From the NCBI GenBank assembly GCA_037447655.1, contig JBBHKE010003089.1:126253-177931 (forward strand): a stretch of DNA of 51,679 nt, in the 5' to 3' direction. This DNA is from Zygnema cylindricum. Its lineage: Eukaryota; Streptophyta; Zygnematophyceae; Zygnematales; Zygnemataceae. Under the pieces are notes generated by a model, which was not told the DNA's origin, did not search any database, and worked only from the letters and a program-made list of their open reading frames with translations. Positions 11,252-22,707 of this stretch are shown piece by piece. Position numbers and translations under genes: made by a program. Every line of letters starts with the position of its first letter. Position 1 is the stretch's first letter.

Positions 11252-11629
11252 AGCCTGTAAAACTTTTCAATAAAAACCCTACAAATCTTTGAAAAAACCC
11301 TACAAAAGCACTTTACAACACTAGAAAATCCTATAGAGCCATGAAACTACAGTACAGTGTAGTAGCATTATCAATTAGACAATTACAGAGGTATTGATAT
11401 TTATCGACCCGAAAACCCGTCGCGATATATGGTACAGTAATTGTAGCGTGGTGTTAACCTTAACAATATACTGGAACGATATATCTAGTATCGGTATTTC
11501 AAAATTGAAAATTTCCTACATATCGGTCATCGGCAAGAGGCTCTCGATACACAACATTCCGTAGAGATCTTTCTTTGGTACACCTACACCGTACAGGCGT
11601 GCATCGCTATACTGTACTGTACGGTACAG

Positions 11630-11679
11630 TACACCGTGAATCGCTATTAGCGTTAACCCTAATAACGATAGACGGTGTA
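11630..11679. repeat. MITE terminal palindrome M3
   Basis: Two MITE termini abut with no interior: TACACCGTGAATCGCTATTA GCG on the left, and AATAACGATAGACGGTGTA on the right, with TTAACCC in the middle. It could fold into a near-perfect hairpin of about 23 bp. It is probably an extreme internal-deletion copy or an insertion relic of the M family. Confidence 0.75.
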
Positions 11680-13129
11680 GTGTTAAAAAATATATATATA
11701 TATATAGAGCGACAAATAATACTGACGTCATAATTACGTCAAAACTATACGGACTGACAGATTCTGTACGTCTACGTAATTTAGTGTTATAATTTCAGCG
11801 CGGAAATTTATTGCCGACATAACCCAATATAGAGTACTTAAATAAATTAGAGTAAACTTCCTCGGTGAAAAAGTTCAGTCACATAAATTAGAGTTCATTA
11901 CTCTAATTGTTTTTTTTTGCTTTTTTACTCTAATTTTTTCATTACTCTAATTACGATTCGCGGTGTAGTGTCCGCCAGGCAGTTTTGGGTGTTCACAGTT
12001 TCCTTCCGCATTTCTGAAACCAGTATCGTACGGTCTCTGTCTTTCTGCTAACCATCGTCACATGTCAGCAGCTACAGTAATGTACGGAATTTGGCGGATT
12101 AGGATGGGCCACGCCCACCGTTCTCATACCCATACCATACAAAGTCAAATTCAGTCTTCGCTTGTCTTGTAGCTTGTAGAAATCGGGATTGTACTATCCT
12201 GTACGACATACAGCCCATCGACGGCAGGTGTTTCATCGTCGTGTCGTACCTTCCATCCTGACCTTCAACCATGTCCGTGTTCAGCAAAAACGTTCGACAA
12301 ATCTTGCCACCGTGGAAATCCGTAGATTTTCATTTTCTGGCTTCAGAACTGCCCACGGATGCTGACACTTCAGATCTTCAGATTCACTATTGAATTCATG
12401 CCACGTGGATTGTAAACGCCTGGTAACAATCAGGCACATCACGTAGTGTCACGTCCCGCTCCTCCCGACAAGTGAGCCGAATCCAGAAGGATCAGAGACC
12501 GAGCTCTCCCTCGGCTCAGCAGCCGCCACGCGCACATTAAATCGCACGAAATCTCCTTGCGATCTTCCCAACAAAGGCCTTGCTGGCGTCTCGGGCAGCC
12601 CCAAACTCCCAAAGCCGACGTGGCAGACAATCTGCTCCAAACAGAAAACGTTACGCTACTTTAACTTTTGTCGTCTTCCGTCTCTCTTCACTCTTTCCAT
12701 TCCCCCCCCCCCTGTCTTGGAAACACGTCAACCTTTCCGTACGAACGCACGCAACGTTATTTACATGAACAAAACCACAGCCGTACGCGGTTTTCGTACG
12801 ATATTAAATAAGTCCTAACTGGCTAACTCGCATGAAATTCTCGAATGGTATCGAATAGCGTCGTATGGTACGTACGATTTTGTACAGTTCCGTACAATCT
12901 TAGTACCTACATAAAGCCATCATTGAGCCACATCTTTCCCTTTCACGTTTGGCTTCCTTAGGGAATTGTTAGAAAGAAAAAACCCTTAAAAACTTTAAGA
13001 TAAAGCAAACCTTATAAGGATATTACCATATTAGGGTGCAGAGGAGCTGACTGGGCTATCTTGTCCACCCTATAACTACAATTGAACACTAGGATAAATC
13101 CCCTAATTTCGATTTTCTCTCCTTCCGTA

Positions 13130-13262
13130 CAGCTTCTCTCTCTCCCTTCCTCTCCTCTCTCCCTCTCTCTCTTTCCCCCGCTTTCTCTCTCTCTCCCTCT
13201 CCCTCTCCCTCTCTCTTCCTCTCTCTCTCTCCCTCTCCCTCCCCCTCTCTCTCTCTCTCTCC
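13130..13262 (+). repeat. CT-rich tract in the presumed sigma-factor 5' UTR
   Basis: A (CTCTCC)n-type microsatellite ending five bases before the sigma ATG. The reading frame stays open upstream through it, but with no ATG back to 13082, so translation most likely starts at 13268. Confidence 0.8.
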
Positions 13263-13267
13263 TCCCC

Positions 13268-15199
13268 ATGGCTTTGGGAAACAGTCTTCTCGGAGGAGAC
13301 CCACTCTTAGGACTCTCTTACACGTGCGATCCCTCTCCCTCTCTCTCTCTACTCCCCTCCTCCTCCTCCCTCTCCAAAACTCCCTCTCACCTTCCCTTCC
13401 ATTCGGATTCCGTAACTCCCAACGGTCGCCGTTCCGTTAAGAATTTCCCATTTTCCGCCTCTTCCTCCCTCTCCAATGACCAACTGCCACGTAGGCAACT
13501 CCCAAGAGGCTCCTCCTCTCCCTCCTCCTCCCCTTACCCCCTCCGGAAATCTTCCCCGAGTTCTGACACGTGGCACAATTCGCTTCCCTCCGAAACTTCC
13601 CTGCCACGTGGCGAGGCCTCGGTGAGCCACGTGGCAACTCGGGGGGGGTGCGAGGCCGCCTCTATGGGGGAGAGGGAGAGGGAGAGCGTGGAGGCTTTGG
13701 GGAGGCAATTGGAGGAGGAGATTCGGAGGAGGATAGAGGGGGAGAGTGAGAGGGAGAGGGAGGAGATGGTGGAAGCGTTAGAGAGTCTCTACAGAGTGGA
13801 GGGGAGTTGGGGTGAGGGAGAGGGAGAGGGAGAGGGAGAGGGCAGAGAAGGGAAGAAGGGGGAGAGGAGTTCACTTAGGAGTTCTGCGAGGTTGAAAGGG
13901 AGGAGAGAAGGGCAAGGAGTGAAGGGAAGAGTGAGTGGAGAGGTAGAGGTAGAGGTTGAGGGAGAGGGAGAGGGAGAGGGACAGGGAGAGGGACAGGAAG
14001 TGGGTACTATTGCAACTTTGAAGAAAGGCTACAAAGTGGGTATGGAGATAGAAAGTAAATTGGAGGACACTAATGGAGTTAAAGGGGGTATAGAGGGTAA
14101 GAAAGAAGCCAGGAGTGTAAATAGTGTAAGCGTCGAACCAGAATTAGCGTTACCGGTGGTAGTGAAGAGAGGGAGAGGGAGACCAAGAAAAAATCCCTTA
14201 CAGGAAAAAACAGTAGAAAAGAAAGTTGCCGTCGAAAGAAAAACCGGTGAAGGGATCAGAAATCCTTCCCCACTCACCTTAAATAGTGTGGATGGTGTGG
14301 ATCCACTCACCCTACCTAGTGTGGATAATGTGGAGAGTGCAAGTTTAAGATCTCAGTCTCCCCCCATATCCCCAAAACTTCCCAAGCTAAAAATTAAAAC
14401 CAAATCTCTTTTAGAACGAGAACCGCTAATTAAGTTTGATTCATTGGTACCCAAATCCCCAAACTCTTCAAAATCTTCAAATTCATCAAACTTATCGTAT
14501 TTGAACACGAGTGTCAATTCAATTTTTTCAGATAGAGATTCCTCAGAACGGAATCTGTGGTTGAAAAACAACGAAGAAAACTCGACTGATTTCCCAAACC
14601 AATCCCTGAACCTTCCTAAAAGTCTAGAACCTTTAAATATCTCAAAATTGTCAAATAATCCCAAATCTTTAGAACCTAATTCTTTCAATAATCCCAATTC
14701 TCCAAGTAGTCCTAAATCTCCAAGTAGTCCAAAATCCCCAAAAATTCCCGGAAAAAATGCTCTTCTCACGGCTCGAAGACGTCGTCGGTTGAGTTTAGGG
14801 GCTCGATTGGGACTCCGATCTTCTCGACAAAACTCTCTTCCGGAAACTTTTTTGAATGTTAATTCTCCAATTATTAATCCACCAAGTATCAATTTACCGG
14901 ATATAAATTTACCGAATGTGAATTTACCCGATGTAGTTGTATCGAATGTCAAATTGCGGAATGGCAAACTATCAAAGGGCAACAATGTACTGAATGTAAA
15001 TGTATCGAAACGCCGGCAAATTTTTGATGGAATTGATTTACCCGGACCGGCGAATAGTTTGTCGGTCGAAGAATTGGAGAAACTTTTGACGGAGTATTCC
15101 GGAGGGAAGGCTCCGACGGCGGATTGGCGGAACTCTCGACAGAAGTGTCTCTCTCAGACAGAAGCCGTACAGTTGGGCCATCTGCTGCAAGCAGGAAGG
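13268..15199 (+). CDS. Sigma factor exon 1
   Basis: Residues 1-644. First in-frame ATG is in CCTCCCCATGG. The donor is AGG|GTGAGT. It contains the disordered N-terminal extension and the start of region 1.2. Confidence 0.88.
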
Positions 15200-17875
15200 G
15201 TGAGTAGTTTTTTTTAATGAAGTTCTTCTCTTGTTCTTTTGCCTTTTCTCTCTCCCACTCTCTCCCTCACTCTCACAGACTCTCTCTGCCATTCTCTCTC
15301 TCACTTCGACTCTTTCCCACTCTCTCCAACTCTTTTCTTCTTGCTTGAAGCAAGAAGAGGAGGGATGTTTTAACTTCTCTGCTTATTGGTTTTTCAGCTT
15401 ACTCCTTCTCTCTCTGCTTCTCTTTTACTCTTTCTCTCTCACTCGGTTCTTCTTGCTTCAAGCAAGAAATGTTATTTTTTTCTAATTTCTTCTCCGCTTA
15501 CTGTCTTTCCTTTTCTCTGTCACTCTTGCCTACTTTCTCTCTCTCCCTAACTCTCTCTCACTCTCACCCTGTTTGAAGCAAGAAGGGTAGAGTGAGTAGA
15601 TTGTGTAAATTTCTTCGCTACTTAACTTTTTTTTGTCTACTAGCAAAAATCTTTACTGAATTTGACTGAATTTGTTTTACTTTCTGAAATATGCAATTGA
15701 CCCAACTTATTCTTACCTTGTCGTTTAATTCATTATATTCATGTTTGTTCTTGTGATTTTCTTGTCCTTTTACCAGAGATTGGAGGAAATCCGGGAAGAA
15801 TTAAAAAGTCAATTGGGGCGGGAACCAATCAACTCTGAATGGGCAAAAGCATGTAATATGAATCCGGGCAGCTTAAAATGTCAGATGGCTCTTCGAGAAG
15901 CTGCCCGAAATAAGCTTTTGAAGGTACAGTCTTTTTGTCTCATTCTTTTGTCCAAGTAAACTTGTTAAATACGGTTTTTTTGTTTCATCCTTTTGTACAA
16001 GTGCTTTTTTGAAAGTTTAGGTTTTGTCTCGTTAGTTTGTCCGTACCATTCTCCACTTGAAAAAAAGAATGTGTAAAGGCAAATCAAGATGTCAGTCTTG
16101 AAACAGAATTTTACGGAAAAACAGATGTAGGTACAGTTGTTAAGGATCTCGTATTTTGAAGAAATTTTGGGGTATGAATAATTTTCAGAAGTTTGTGGGA
16201 GCAGGAAAATCTTTGAAAATTTTGCTGGTTTTTAGTCAATTAGAGTTCATTATTGGGGTGGTGAATGAATTCTCTAACTATCAAGAAGTTGTATATGAAG
16301 GCTAATAGAAATGAGTATTGAGATTCCTTAGCACAAGACTCTGAAACTGATGCGATAGAGGTCATTTAAATCTGATCTTATGAAGTTGCCCATTTTGAAG
16401 CTCTAAATTAAGAGTTCAGTCGAGAACACTCTTTTTCCCAGTGAGCGCGAAGATAGACAAATCAAATTTTCAATGGGTTGATTTGCTCATATTTAGTATT
16501 GAATCACAAAGAAATTTTTTGAACGATTTTTGGGTTTCACAGCACAAGGTGGGAGTCGTGCTAAAAAGTGTACATAATGATTATAAAACCTGTAAGGATC
16601 ATTGAAAAGGATCAATAAGTATTTGAGCCGTTATTGGGTTTTGCAACACAGTTATGTTAAAAAGCATTTCAAAATCTATTCAAGAACTATTGAGGATGAA
16701 CAAAGATGATTGATAGATATTTGATTGGTTATTGGGCTTTGCAGCACAATATAGGACTTGTCCTAAAAAGCGCCCATCGACTGAAGTGGCAATCTTCTTC
16801 TCTCTCATTGGAGGATATTTGCCAGCTTGGCTTTCAAGGATTGGTTCAAGGAATTGAGAAATGGGATCCTACGAGAGGATTTCGTCTCTCAACCTATGTG
16901 ATGCATTGGATCTACCGATCTGTTTTACGGAATAGTTCGATAACGGGGTTCTTTGTTCGAGTCCCAGCCCATGTTGGCGAGGTATTATGTTGTTCATTGC
17001 TTTTGATTTTCTTTTCCTTTTTTGTTGAAGTGAGGTTCTCAACAGTTCTATGTTTGTGTAAATACGGGTGTCTTTAAATTGGTGGTTTCAATACATATTT
17101 AATGTGCATTGAATGTATGTTTATGGAAAATGTTTAGAATTACATATCGGATTAGAATGTGGTGGTTTGTAACACTAAAATAAGCAGGGAAAATAAATTT
17201 ATCTTGTGAATCTGGTTGTTTACAAGCTTGGGCCTCCTTTTGCATTGAGTACAATTGCCTGAAACTTTTCCGTTTTGTTCTTTTTTTCCTCTGTTCTTTT
17301 TCTTTTTCTATTTCTCTTTTCTGCAGTTATATGTTTGTATAAAGAAAACTCAAAGGGAGATGACAGAAGAGCTTGGACGAGACCCAACAATGGAAGAATT
17401 GTGTATTCGAATGAGATTGAAACCGTCGCGATGTCGAGCCATACTGAATGCCTTTCATCCGGTGGAAAACTCGAGTACCATCCATCCGGCCCTTCAAATT
17501 GAGATGGGCGATTTGATTCTTGACCAAGGGGAGGCCATGGAGAAAGAAAACTTGCGTGGTATTCAAATCGCAATCGATGAAATGGTGAGAACATTTATGC
17601 TCGTATTTTTTAGTGTGTTTTTGCAGTGTCTTTTCAAAGTATCTTTCTATCTTCGTGTTTTATTTATGTGTGTGTAGTTGGTCGTTTGTTTGTTTAGTTG
17701 TATGCTTAAAATCATATGTCCACACTTGTGTTTTACGCCACATTTTAGACCGAAAAGTGTACATGTTTTCTGTGCACGTTCTCTGTATATATTGTCTGTA
17801 CACATTGTCTTGTTAGTTGTTTGTCATGTTGGGAAAACAGTCTTTCTGATTGGTTGGTTTTTTTCTTTCTGTATT

Positions 17876-17915
<40 letters not shown>

Positions 17916-18129
17916 GACTGTGCAGTTGGATTCCCTAAAGCCTCGGGAGAGTCTCGTGTTAAGACAAAGGTTCGGTTTGGATGGAAAAGGACAAAGAACT
18001 TTGGCGGATGTGAGCAAAGTCCTCAATGTGTCGCGCGAAATGTGTCGCAAATACGAAATGCAAGGATTACTGAAACTGAAACAGACAGCAAGAAGGGAGT
18101 TTCTCCGTTCGCATCTTAGCGCCATATAA
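13268..18129 (+). CDS. Sigma-70-type factor, probably plastid (five exons)
   Basis: Nuclear sigma factor expected to direct plastid-encoded RNA polymerase to promoters. Exons: 13268-15199, 15777-15923, 16745-16981, 17327-17584, 17926-18129. All introns are GT-AG and phase 0, and the product is 925 residues. Residues 1-100 are Ser/Pro/Leu-rich and could be a plastid transit peptide. Residues 100-610 look disordered, with an EGEG-rich part, an AT-hook-like RGRGRPRK (301-308) and Asn/Ser/Pro repeats. The sigma core begins at about 610: region 1.2 (LTEYSGGK...[18 protein letters not shown]), region 2 ([37 protein letters not shown]), region 3 ([10 protein letters not shown]...[11 protein letters not shown]) and region 4 ([17 protein letters not shown] and helix-turn-helix [20 protein letters not shown]). 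The long first exon is unusual for the family. Which SIG subgroup it belongs to cannot be told. Confidence 0.92.
15777..15923 (+). CDS. Sigma factor exon 2
   Basis: Residues 645-693, acceptor TTTTACCAG, donor AAG|GTACAG. It encodes [20 protein letters not shown] through [10 protein letters not shown], ending in region 2.1. Confidence 0.9.
16745..16981 (+). CDS. Sigma factor exon 3
   Basis: Residues 694-772, acceptor TTTGCAG, donor GAG|GTATTA. It encodes regions 2.1-2.4: core-binding [20 protein letters not shown] and the -10 recognition helix [14 protein letters not shown], ending RVPAHVGE. Confidence 0.92.
17327..17584 (+). CDS. Sigma factor exon 4
   Basis: Residues 773-858, acceptor TTTTCTGCAG, donor ATG|GTGAGA. 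It encodes region 3 ([18 protein letters not shown]) and the linker to region 4. Confidence 0.9.
17874..17914. repeat. (TTTC)n microsatellite in sigma intron 4
   Basis: About ten TTTC units serve as the pyrimidine tract just before the exon 5 acceptor. Confidence 0.9.
17926..18129 (+). CDS. Sigma factor exon 5
   Basis: Residues 859-925 plus TAA. Acceptor GACTGTGCAG follows a (TTTC)n run. It encodes region 4.1-4.2 with the -35-binding helix-turn-helix, ending RSHLSAI. Confidence 0.92.
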   Translation: MDSLKPRESLVLRQRFGLDGKGQRTLADVSKVLNVSREMCRKYEMQGLLKLKQTARREFLRSHLSAI

Positions 18130-18158
18130 ATCGTTGTTTGCGGTGGATGGCTGCAAGA

Positions 18159-18164
18159 AATAAA
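18159..18164 (+). terminator. Possible poly(A) signal of the sigma factor gene
   Basis: AATAAA 30 bp after the stop codon, followed by a T/G-rich stretch. No cleavage site can be verified. Confidence 0.35.
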
Positions 18165-18633
18165 TTAATTAGGGTTGTTTCGTAAGTTTTGTGGATAATT
18201 GTTTGGTAGGAATCTATGTTCATTTCCTATCCCAGTGTGTACCTTCTAGTATGAGTGTGCGTGTGTGTGTGCGTTTGTGAGGGGGGGGGAGAGAGTGAGA
18301 GAGAGCGAGAGAGAGCGAGAGAGGGTGTATGTTTGTGTGTAAGGCAGAGAGTGAGTGTGTGTGAAAGACACGTAGAGTGAGAACTTTTTGTTATTTAAAT
18401 AGTTTTATAGTAGTGGTAAGAAATAGCTAATCTAGCCAATCTTTCCTGATTGTTTTAGAATCAAGTAGTTTGAATTTGTACAGGAAAATAGAATATAGTG
18501 AATATAGTGCTCAGAGAATTCTTGTCACGAAGCGTGTCAGAAATTGCACTATTGTACGCTTTGTGTGTGATTGGAGTATTATATTTAAACAACTATTTGA
18601 TCCCTGGTACCCAAGTGTTTTATTTGTGTGAAT
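18165..18633. other. Sigma 3' flank with GT/GA microsatellite
   Basis: No gene is visible. About 18250-18365 holds GTGTGTGTG, a G-run and GAGAGAGCGAGAGAG repeats. Confidence 0.5.
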
Positions 18634-18641
18634 CTATTTTG

Positions 18642-19536
18642 TAGTGTTGTGTATCGGTAAGGATTTGCCGATAACCGATATGGGCCTTTTTTCGGGTAGT
18701 CGATAATCGATATATTGGTGCGGTATATCGTTATTTGTGTTATCGCCGATAAATAACCGATATTTATCGGTTATTATCGGCAATAACACCGTTATCGATA
18801 ACTATCGACCATGTATGTACGGACCGTACAGATAAATGTACGGCCAGTCCACTCAACTGTACGTGTTATTCCCCCGACGTGCCCTACCCACAACCCCTAT
18901 CTACTGAGGTGCCTACCAATCAGATCATTTGTACAAGCCGAAAGAACTGTAGCCGGCATAAGATATGTACAACTTTAGTACGGCTCCAGTTAAAACGATG
19001 TACCTTTCACATCCGACGCTATGGCCTTGTCCCTTTCTTCCTTGGGATCCACTGGAAACTTGCCACGTGTCAATCCGTAGGTTTTTTTGGCATAAGCCGT
19101 CAAAAGAGCCGTTCCGGGATGCCGGCGCTCACGCAGGCCGTCCGCTCGTATTTTCTCATTGAAAGTCGTCCTTTCGATTCCGGCGGGCGCGCAAAATGTT
19201 CTTTTGCGTCCGTTGTACTTTGTGTTTGCTGTCCTTTTTCCGTTCCATAATCATCAGTTTTTCGGTACAATGCAGTACGTTCCCGTAAAATTTCTCTTCA
19301 GTTAATCGGCCAGAAAGTACTACAAAGTGTAACGTATTTTTCCGCCAAAGTCCATACATTTCCCGTAAAAAACCGTACATTTCCTGTAAATTTTCCGTTT
19401 AGTTTACCGGACAAAAAGTACTCCAGACAGAAAGTACAGAAAGTACAGATATATCGGGACCTCTGACCGTTCCATAACCGATAACAATCGGTATCGGTAT
19501 TATCGTGATAAATTTTTTACCGATTAAACAACACTA
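18642..19536. mobile_element. Non-autonomous hAT-like element H1
   Basis: Terminal inverted repeats TAGTGTTGTGTATCGG (left) and the complement of AACAACACTA (right) are flanked by a perfect 8-bp direct duplication CTATTTTG (18634-18641 and 19537-19544). An 8-bp duplication with TAGTGTTG-type ends is diagnostic of the hAT superfamily. Both subterminal regions are crowded with ATCGGTTAT/ATAACCGAT motifs in both orientations, as expected for transposase binding sites. The 895-bp interior has no transposase frame. It is rich in GTAC. Confidence 0.88.
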
Positions 19537-19544
19537 CTATTTTG

Positions 19545-20597
19545 TAATTATTGTTTGCATTTCAGGCAATAGTTCCAATACCATTTTGCGAGTGAAATGG
19601 GTGAGCAATAATCCAAAAGGTTTATGTGTGAGAGTTTCATTGGCACTACTTCAGAGATAGAAGTTTCAATAAATATTTTGTTTTGTTTTATGCGAATATT
19701 TGAAAATGAAAAATTCATTTTTTTTTGAAAGGTTGGAATTATCTCTTATGCATATGTCACCGTGAATCACAATCGGAAAAAACCCTAAAAACCCCAAACC
19801 CTAAACTCCTAAAAAGTTCGTCTTGACATCTTTTGCCTTATGAACACAACAAAGTCATTAAAATCGAAGCTTTTATGTATTGTTCCTAATTATTTTTGTG
19901 ATTGTGAATTGACCACAATGCCGCGTGATGTCGTGTCACACATCAAAAGAAATATCCTTGATTTCTAAGCTAGGTTGCTCTTTTGACCCAAAATCATCAA
20001 TTAGTGTTAATAACAATATTCAAGTACAATCAAGAATTGCCCATGTTAAGCAACATGGAAAGGCGTAATTTAGTGTAGTTAATCCTAAGAAAGTGGTAAT
20101 GCTCATAATTCACTAACCTTAGTTGCGATGGTCTGCATACCTTCCCAATCCAAACCCTAGCTGTGAGTTGTTAAAATTCTGATGAAAGTAAATATTGGCG
20201 TAATAGGTTGTTTAGTCATTAATTGAAGTGTATCTTTTTATTCTAAACACATGGTTGAACCACAACGCTTAATATATCACTAAATGAGGAGGAACGTCGG
20301 TATGAATTGATGAAAGAATGGCCAAGGTCTCAATTTTGAGGACGAAAGTGAATCAATTTCCCTAATTGGAAGATCCTTATTGTGTTGAAATGTCATTTGA
20401 TGAAATTGATAAGCACCTATCGGAAAGTTCACACATGAATGTGAAGATATATACGTCCTTAAAAGCATGTGTGGACATTTTCTACATCCGTAGATGTAAC
20501 TATGTAAAAACGTATAAGAAATTTAGAAAACGATTATTCTAGGGTGGTTGATCTTGCTGTAAGAACGAGGTTTGAACACGAGTATAGTCCAAATATA
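19545..20597. other. Intergenic DNA, nothing recognised
   Basis: AT-rich sequence with no convincing frame or repeat boundary. It ends where LTR A begins. Confidence 0.5.
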
Positions 20598-21601
20598 TGT
20601 TGAAATAACTAGTTTTTGGGTATTTTCTAGGTCTAAATATATTAGCGAAAAACAAAAAAGAAAAATGGAGGCAACCTGCCTTCATCTCTTCTCCCTAGCC
20701 CCCCATACTTGTTAGAGTCACTGAAGGAGAGAGAGAGTGATGGAGCCATGGCTGCCTCAGCTCCATAAGCAGAACTAAAGAGTGTCTTAAGTCACTCTCA
20801 ACAAAAAGTTGAGTCCGGCAGGACTGAACCTCTGACCGGTAGAGCGGCGCGTAGCCGTTAGCTCTAACCAGTCTGTCGTAGAAATCCGTTAAGATATATA
20901 AGGTTTGATATGTATTAAACTATTGTATAGGACTGAAACCGAATAACTAAAATATGAACGAAAGAACATAGAACAAGTTGAAGTTTAGTGCGGACGTCAT
21001 TTCGCACGAAACAAATGAATCGGACATTTGTTTCGACGGCCGACATTCAATGTCAGATTTTAATCCGGCGGCACACATCACTGCCGAGATCGCGGAATGG
21101 TCACTTTGGCGTTTATGGACGTAGCATGACCTGGCGCCACGTGAAGGGATAACATTTGGTCGCAGAATTCTAGGGAACATTCGGACGAGTGGAAGGGAGA
21201 CATGCGTCCACTCAGAGGCCTTGTCGTACACACGCCATACACAAAGGACATCGGCGGTAGTACCTTTCTATACTTTACACTCATATGATTGGTTCGTACT
21301 TCAATAGATAGGGGTTGTGAGAAGGGTTTAGGACTTAGGAAAATCTGGTAGGTAGTCACCTCTCACTAAGAGAGCTTTGTATAAAATTGGCATTTTTGCC
21401 AGATCATAACTTATCGGCTGGTTGGCCGTTTTCAATGATTCTTTTTGCTACAGACTCAGGGGAGTCTACGCTACACAAAGGTGTAATCAGACTCTCCGTT
21501 TGCCTTCTAGGGCAGCAGTGGTTGTGGCTTGAAGTGGGTTAGTTAAAATCTATCTAGAGGCTTCCTGAATTCTGTAGTCCAAAGGAGGACACAAAATTGC
21601 A
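20598..21601 (+). repeat. 5' LTR of element A
   Basis: About 1004 bp, TGTTGAAATAAC...AATTGCA. Shares with the other LTRs an early TATTTTCTAGGTCTAAAT block, a CT/GA-rich hairpin around CCATGGCT, an antisense tRNA-like segment (20812-20885), a GTAC cluster with GATTGGT (21225-21300) and a TATAAAA at about 21371. Confidence 0.88.
20812..20885 (-). other. tRNA-like Pol III module in LTR A (antisense)
   Basis: Read on the minus strand: A-box-like CTGGTTAGAGCTAACGGC, B-box-like GGTTCAGTCC (one G short of consensus GGTTCGANTCC), then a TTTTT run just downstream. It corresponds to the better-preserved copy in LTR F5. Confidence 0.65.
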
Positions 21602-21616
21602 AATAATGGGCCCACC
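21602..21616 (+). other. Primer-binding site of A (degenerate)
   Basis: AATAATGGGCCCACC immediately after the LTR end TTGCA. It differs at three positions from GGTTATGGGCCCACC, the complement of the initiator tRNA-Met anticodon arm. It includes the gag ATG (21606). Confidence 0.7.
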
Positions 21617-22704
21617 CTCTAGGGTGACCACTTTCAATGGATCAGGGTTCATCTATTGGGAAGCCATGATGATGGGGGCTTTGTGCGAAAAACGACACTG
21701 GGGTATCGTCAGTGGACAAGTGAAACATCCACCTTCGGGAACTCCACCAAGATTTGGAGGAGTAAGGTTTCTTGCAGAAACGAGTGCTTCAGCGGAGGGG
21801 GCAGACGATGTGGATAGTTGTGTCCTAAAAGGGGAAAGGGAAGGAGACACCCCTCACTCCTATTGCCACTGCACCAAGAGCGGCGGTTGTGAAGACCGTG
21901 GAAAACGTTACTCAAATGTTGGAAGACGTAAACATGGCTGCCAAGAACTTCATTCTAAGGCACCTCACTCAAGCTTTGGCCACCCCTCACCTTCATATTT
22001 ACAAGGCCGAGGAGTTGTGGGTGAGTTTGTTGGGGATTTATAAAGCTAGTACTATTCAGGAGCTCCAGTTGGCTGAGCAAAAGCTAGTGAGTTACACTTA
22101 CAAAGGAGGAAAGATGTTAGATTATTATAATGATCTTTCTTGTTTGTATATGGAGATGGAAAGTGCCAAGTGGACAAGTACAATGAAGATGAAAGTTAAC
22201 ACTCTCATCATGAACTTACCAGACAAGTACGAGAACATAGTGTACCGAGTACAGGAAATGCCTGAGAGTTCATGGAAGTGGAATATAGTGGTCCGGATGA
22301 TACTTGTGCAGGAAAACACAATGGAGATTAGGAGAGGAGGAAAGAGCATTCAAGCTCTAGCTCTAGGAGGGGACCGATGGGGGAAGGATCCGAAGAAACC
22401 ATATAAAGGGGAAAGAGATCACTTTGGAGGACCGAGGCCCCCAAAGGTCCTTTGTCATTTTTGCAAAAAGCCAGGACACTTTATCGCGGATTGTGTCAAG
22501 CTGTCTGAGCTGAGGCTCCAACAGAACAGTGGAGGGGGTTCTTCCGGAGGGAAGATAAAGGCACTTGTGGTCACAAAGGTGACAGGAGAAACCGAGGATG
22601 GGTCCTTTGAGAAGGATGGGGAGCTTCTTCTTGACGAGAGTCTGGAGGAGAAAGAGATCCCTTGGAGACAAAAATGTGCCTTTGGAGCAATTTGGGAAGC
22701 TCCA
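21606..22704 (+). pseudogene. gag of element A (frameshifted)
   Basis: Copia Gag, the capsid and nucleocapsid precursor. It starts MGPPSRVTTFNGSGFIYWEA inside the primer site, shifts frame at about 21860, then continues through the capsid domain (MAAKNFILRHLTQAL...LPDKYENIV). The zinc knuckle CHFCKKPGHFIADC (CX2CX4HX4C, about 22452-22493) follows. It ends with QKCAFGAIWEAP and a TAG (22705-22707) that separates it in frame from the protease. Confidence 0.85.
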
Positions 22705-22707
22705 TAG

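Larger units (their letters stand above)
11252..13267. promoter_or_regulatory. Divergent intergenic region, LpxB / sigma factor
   Basis: Two kb separate the two start codons, so both promoters and 5' UTRs should lie here. No sharp core-promoter match was found. It contains a 50-bp MITE-like palindrome (11630-11679), an alternating TA run (about 11690-11706), an inverted repeat around TGTACGGTACAGTACA (about 11617-11632), a GC-richer block (about 12430-12640) and several GTAC motifs (12865-12905). Open frames in it resemble nothing known. Confidence 0.5.

Noticed and set aside
11390-11515. A further hAT-like element near the LpxB start
   Set aside because: It has a few TATCG and ATATCG motifs but no matching termini or target duplication.
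13082-13267. Upstream extension of the sigma factor frame
   Set aside because: It has no ATG and is mostly a CT microsatellite. The first ATG at 13268 is followed by a plausible transit peptide.
22705-22707. Programmed stop between gag and protease of A
   Set aside because: B and E have no stop at this place, and A has other damage, so decay is the simpler reading.
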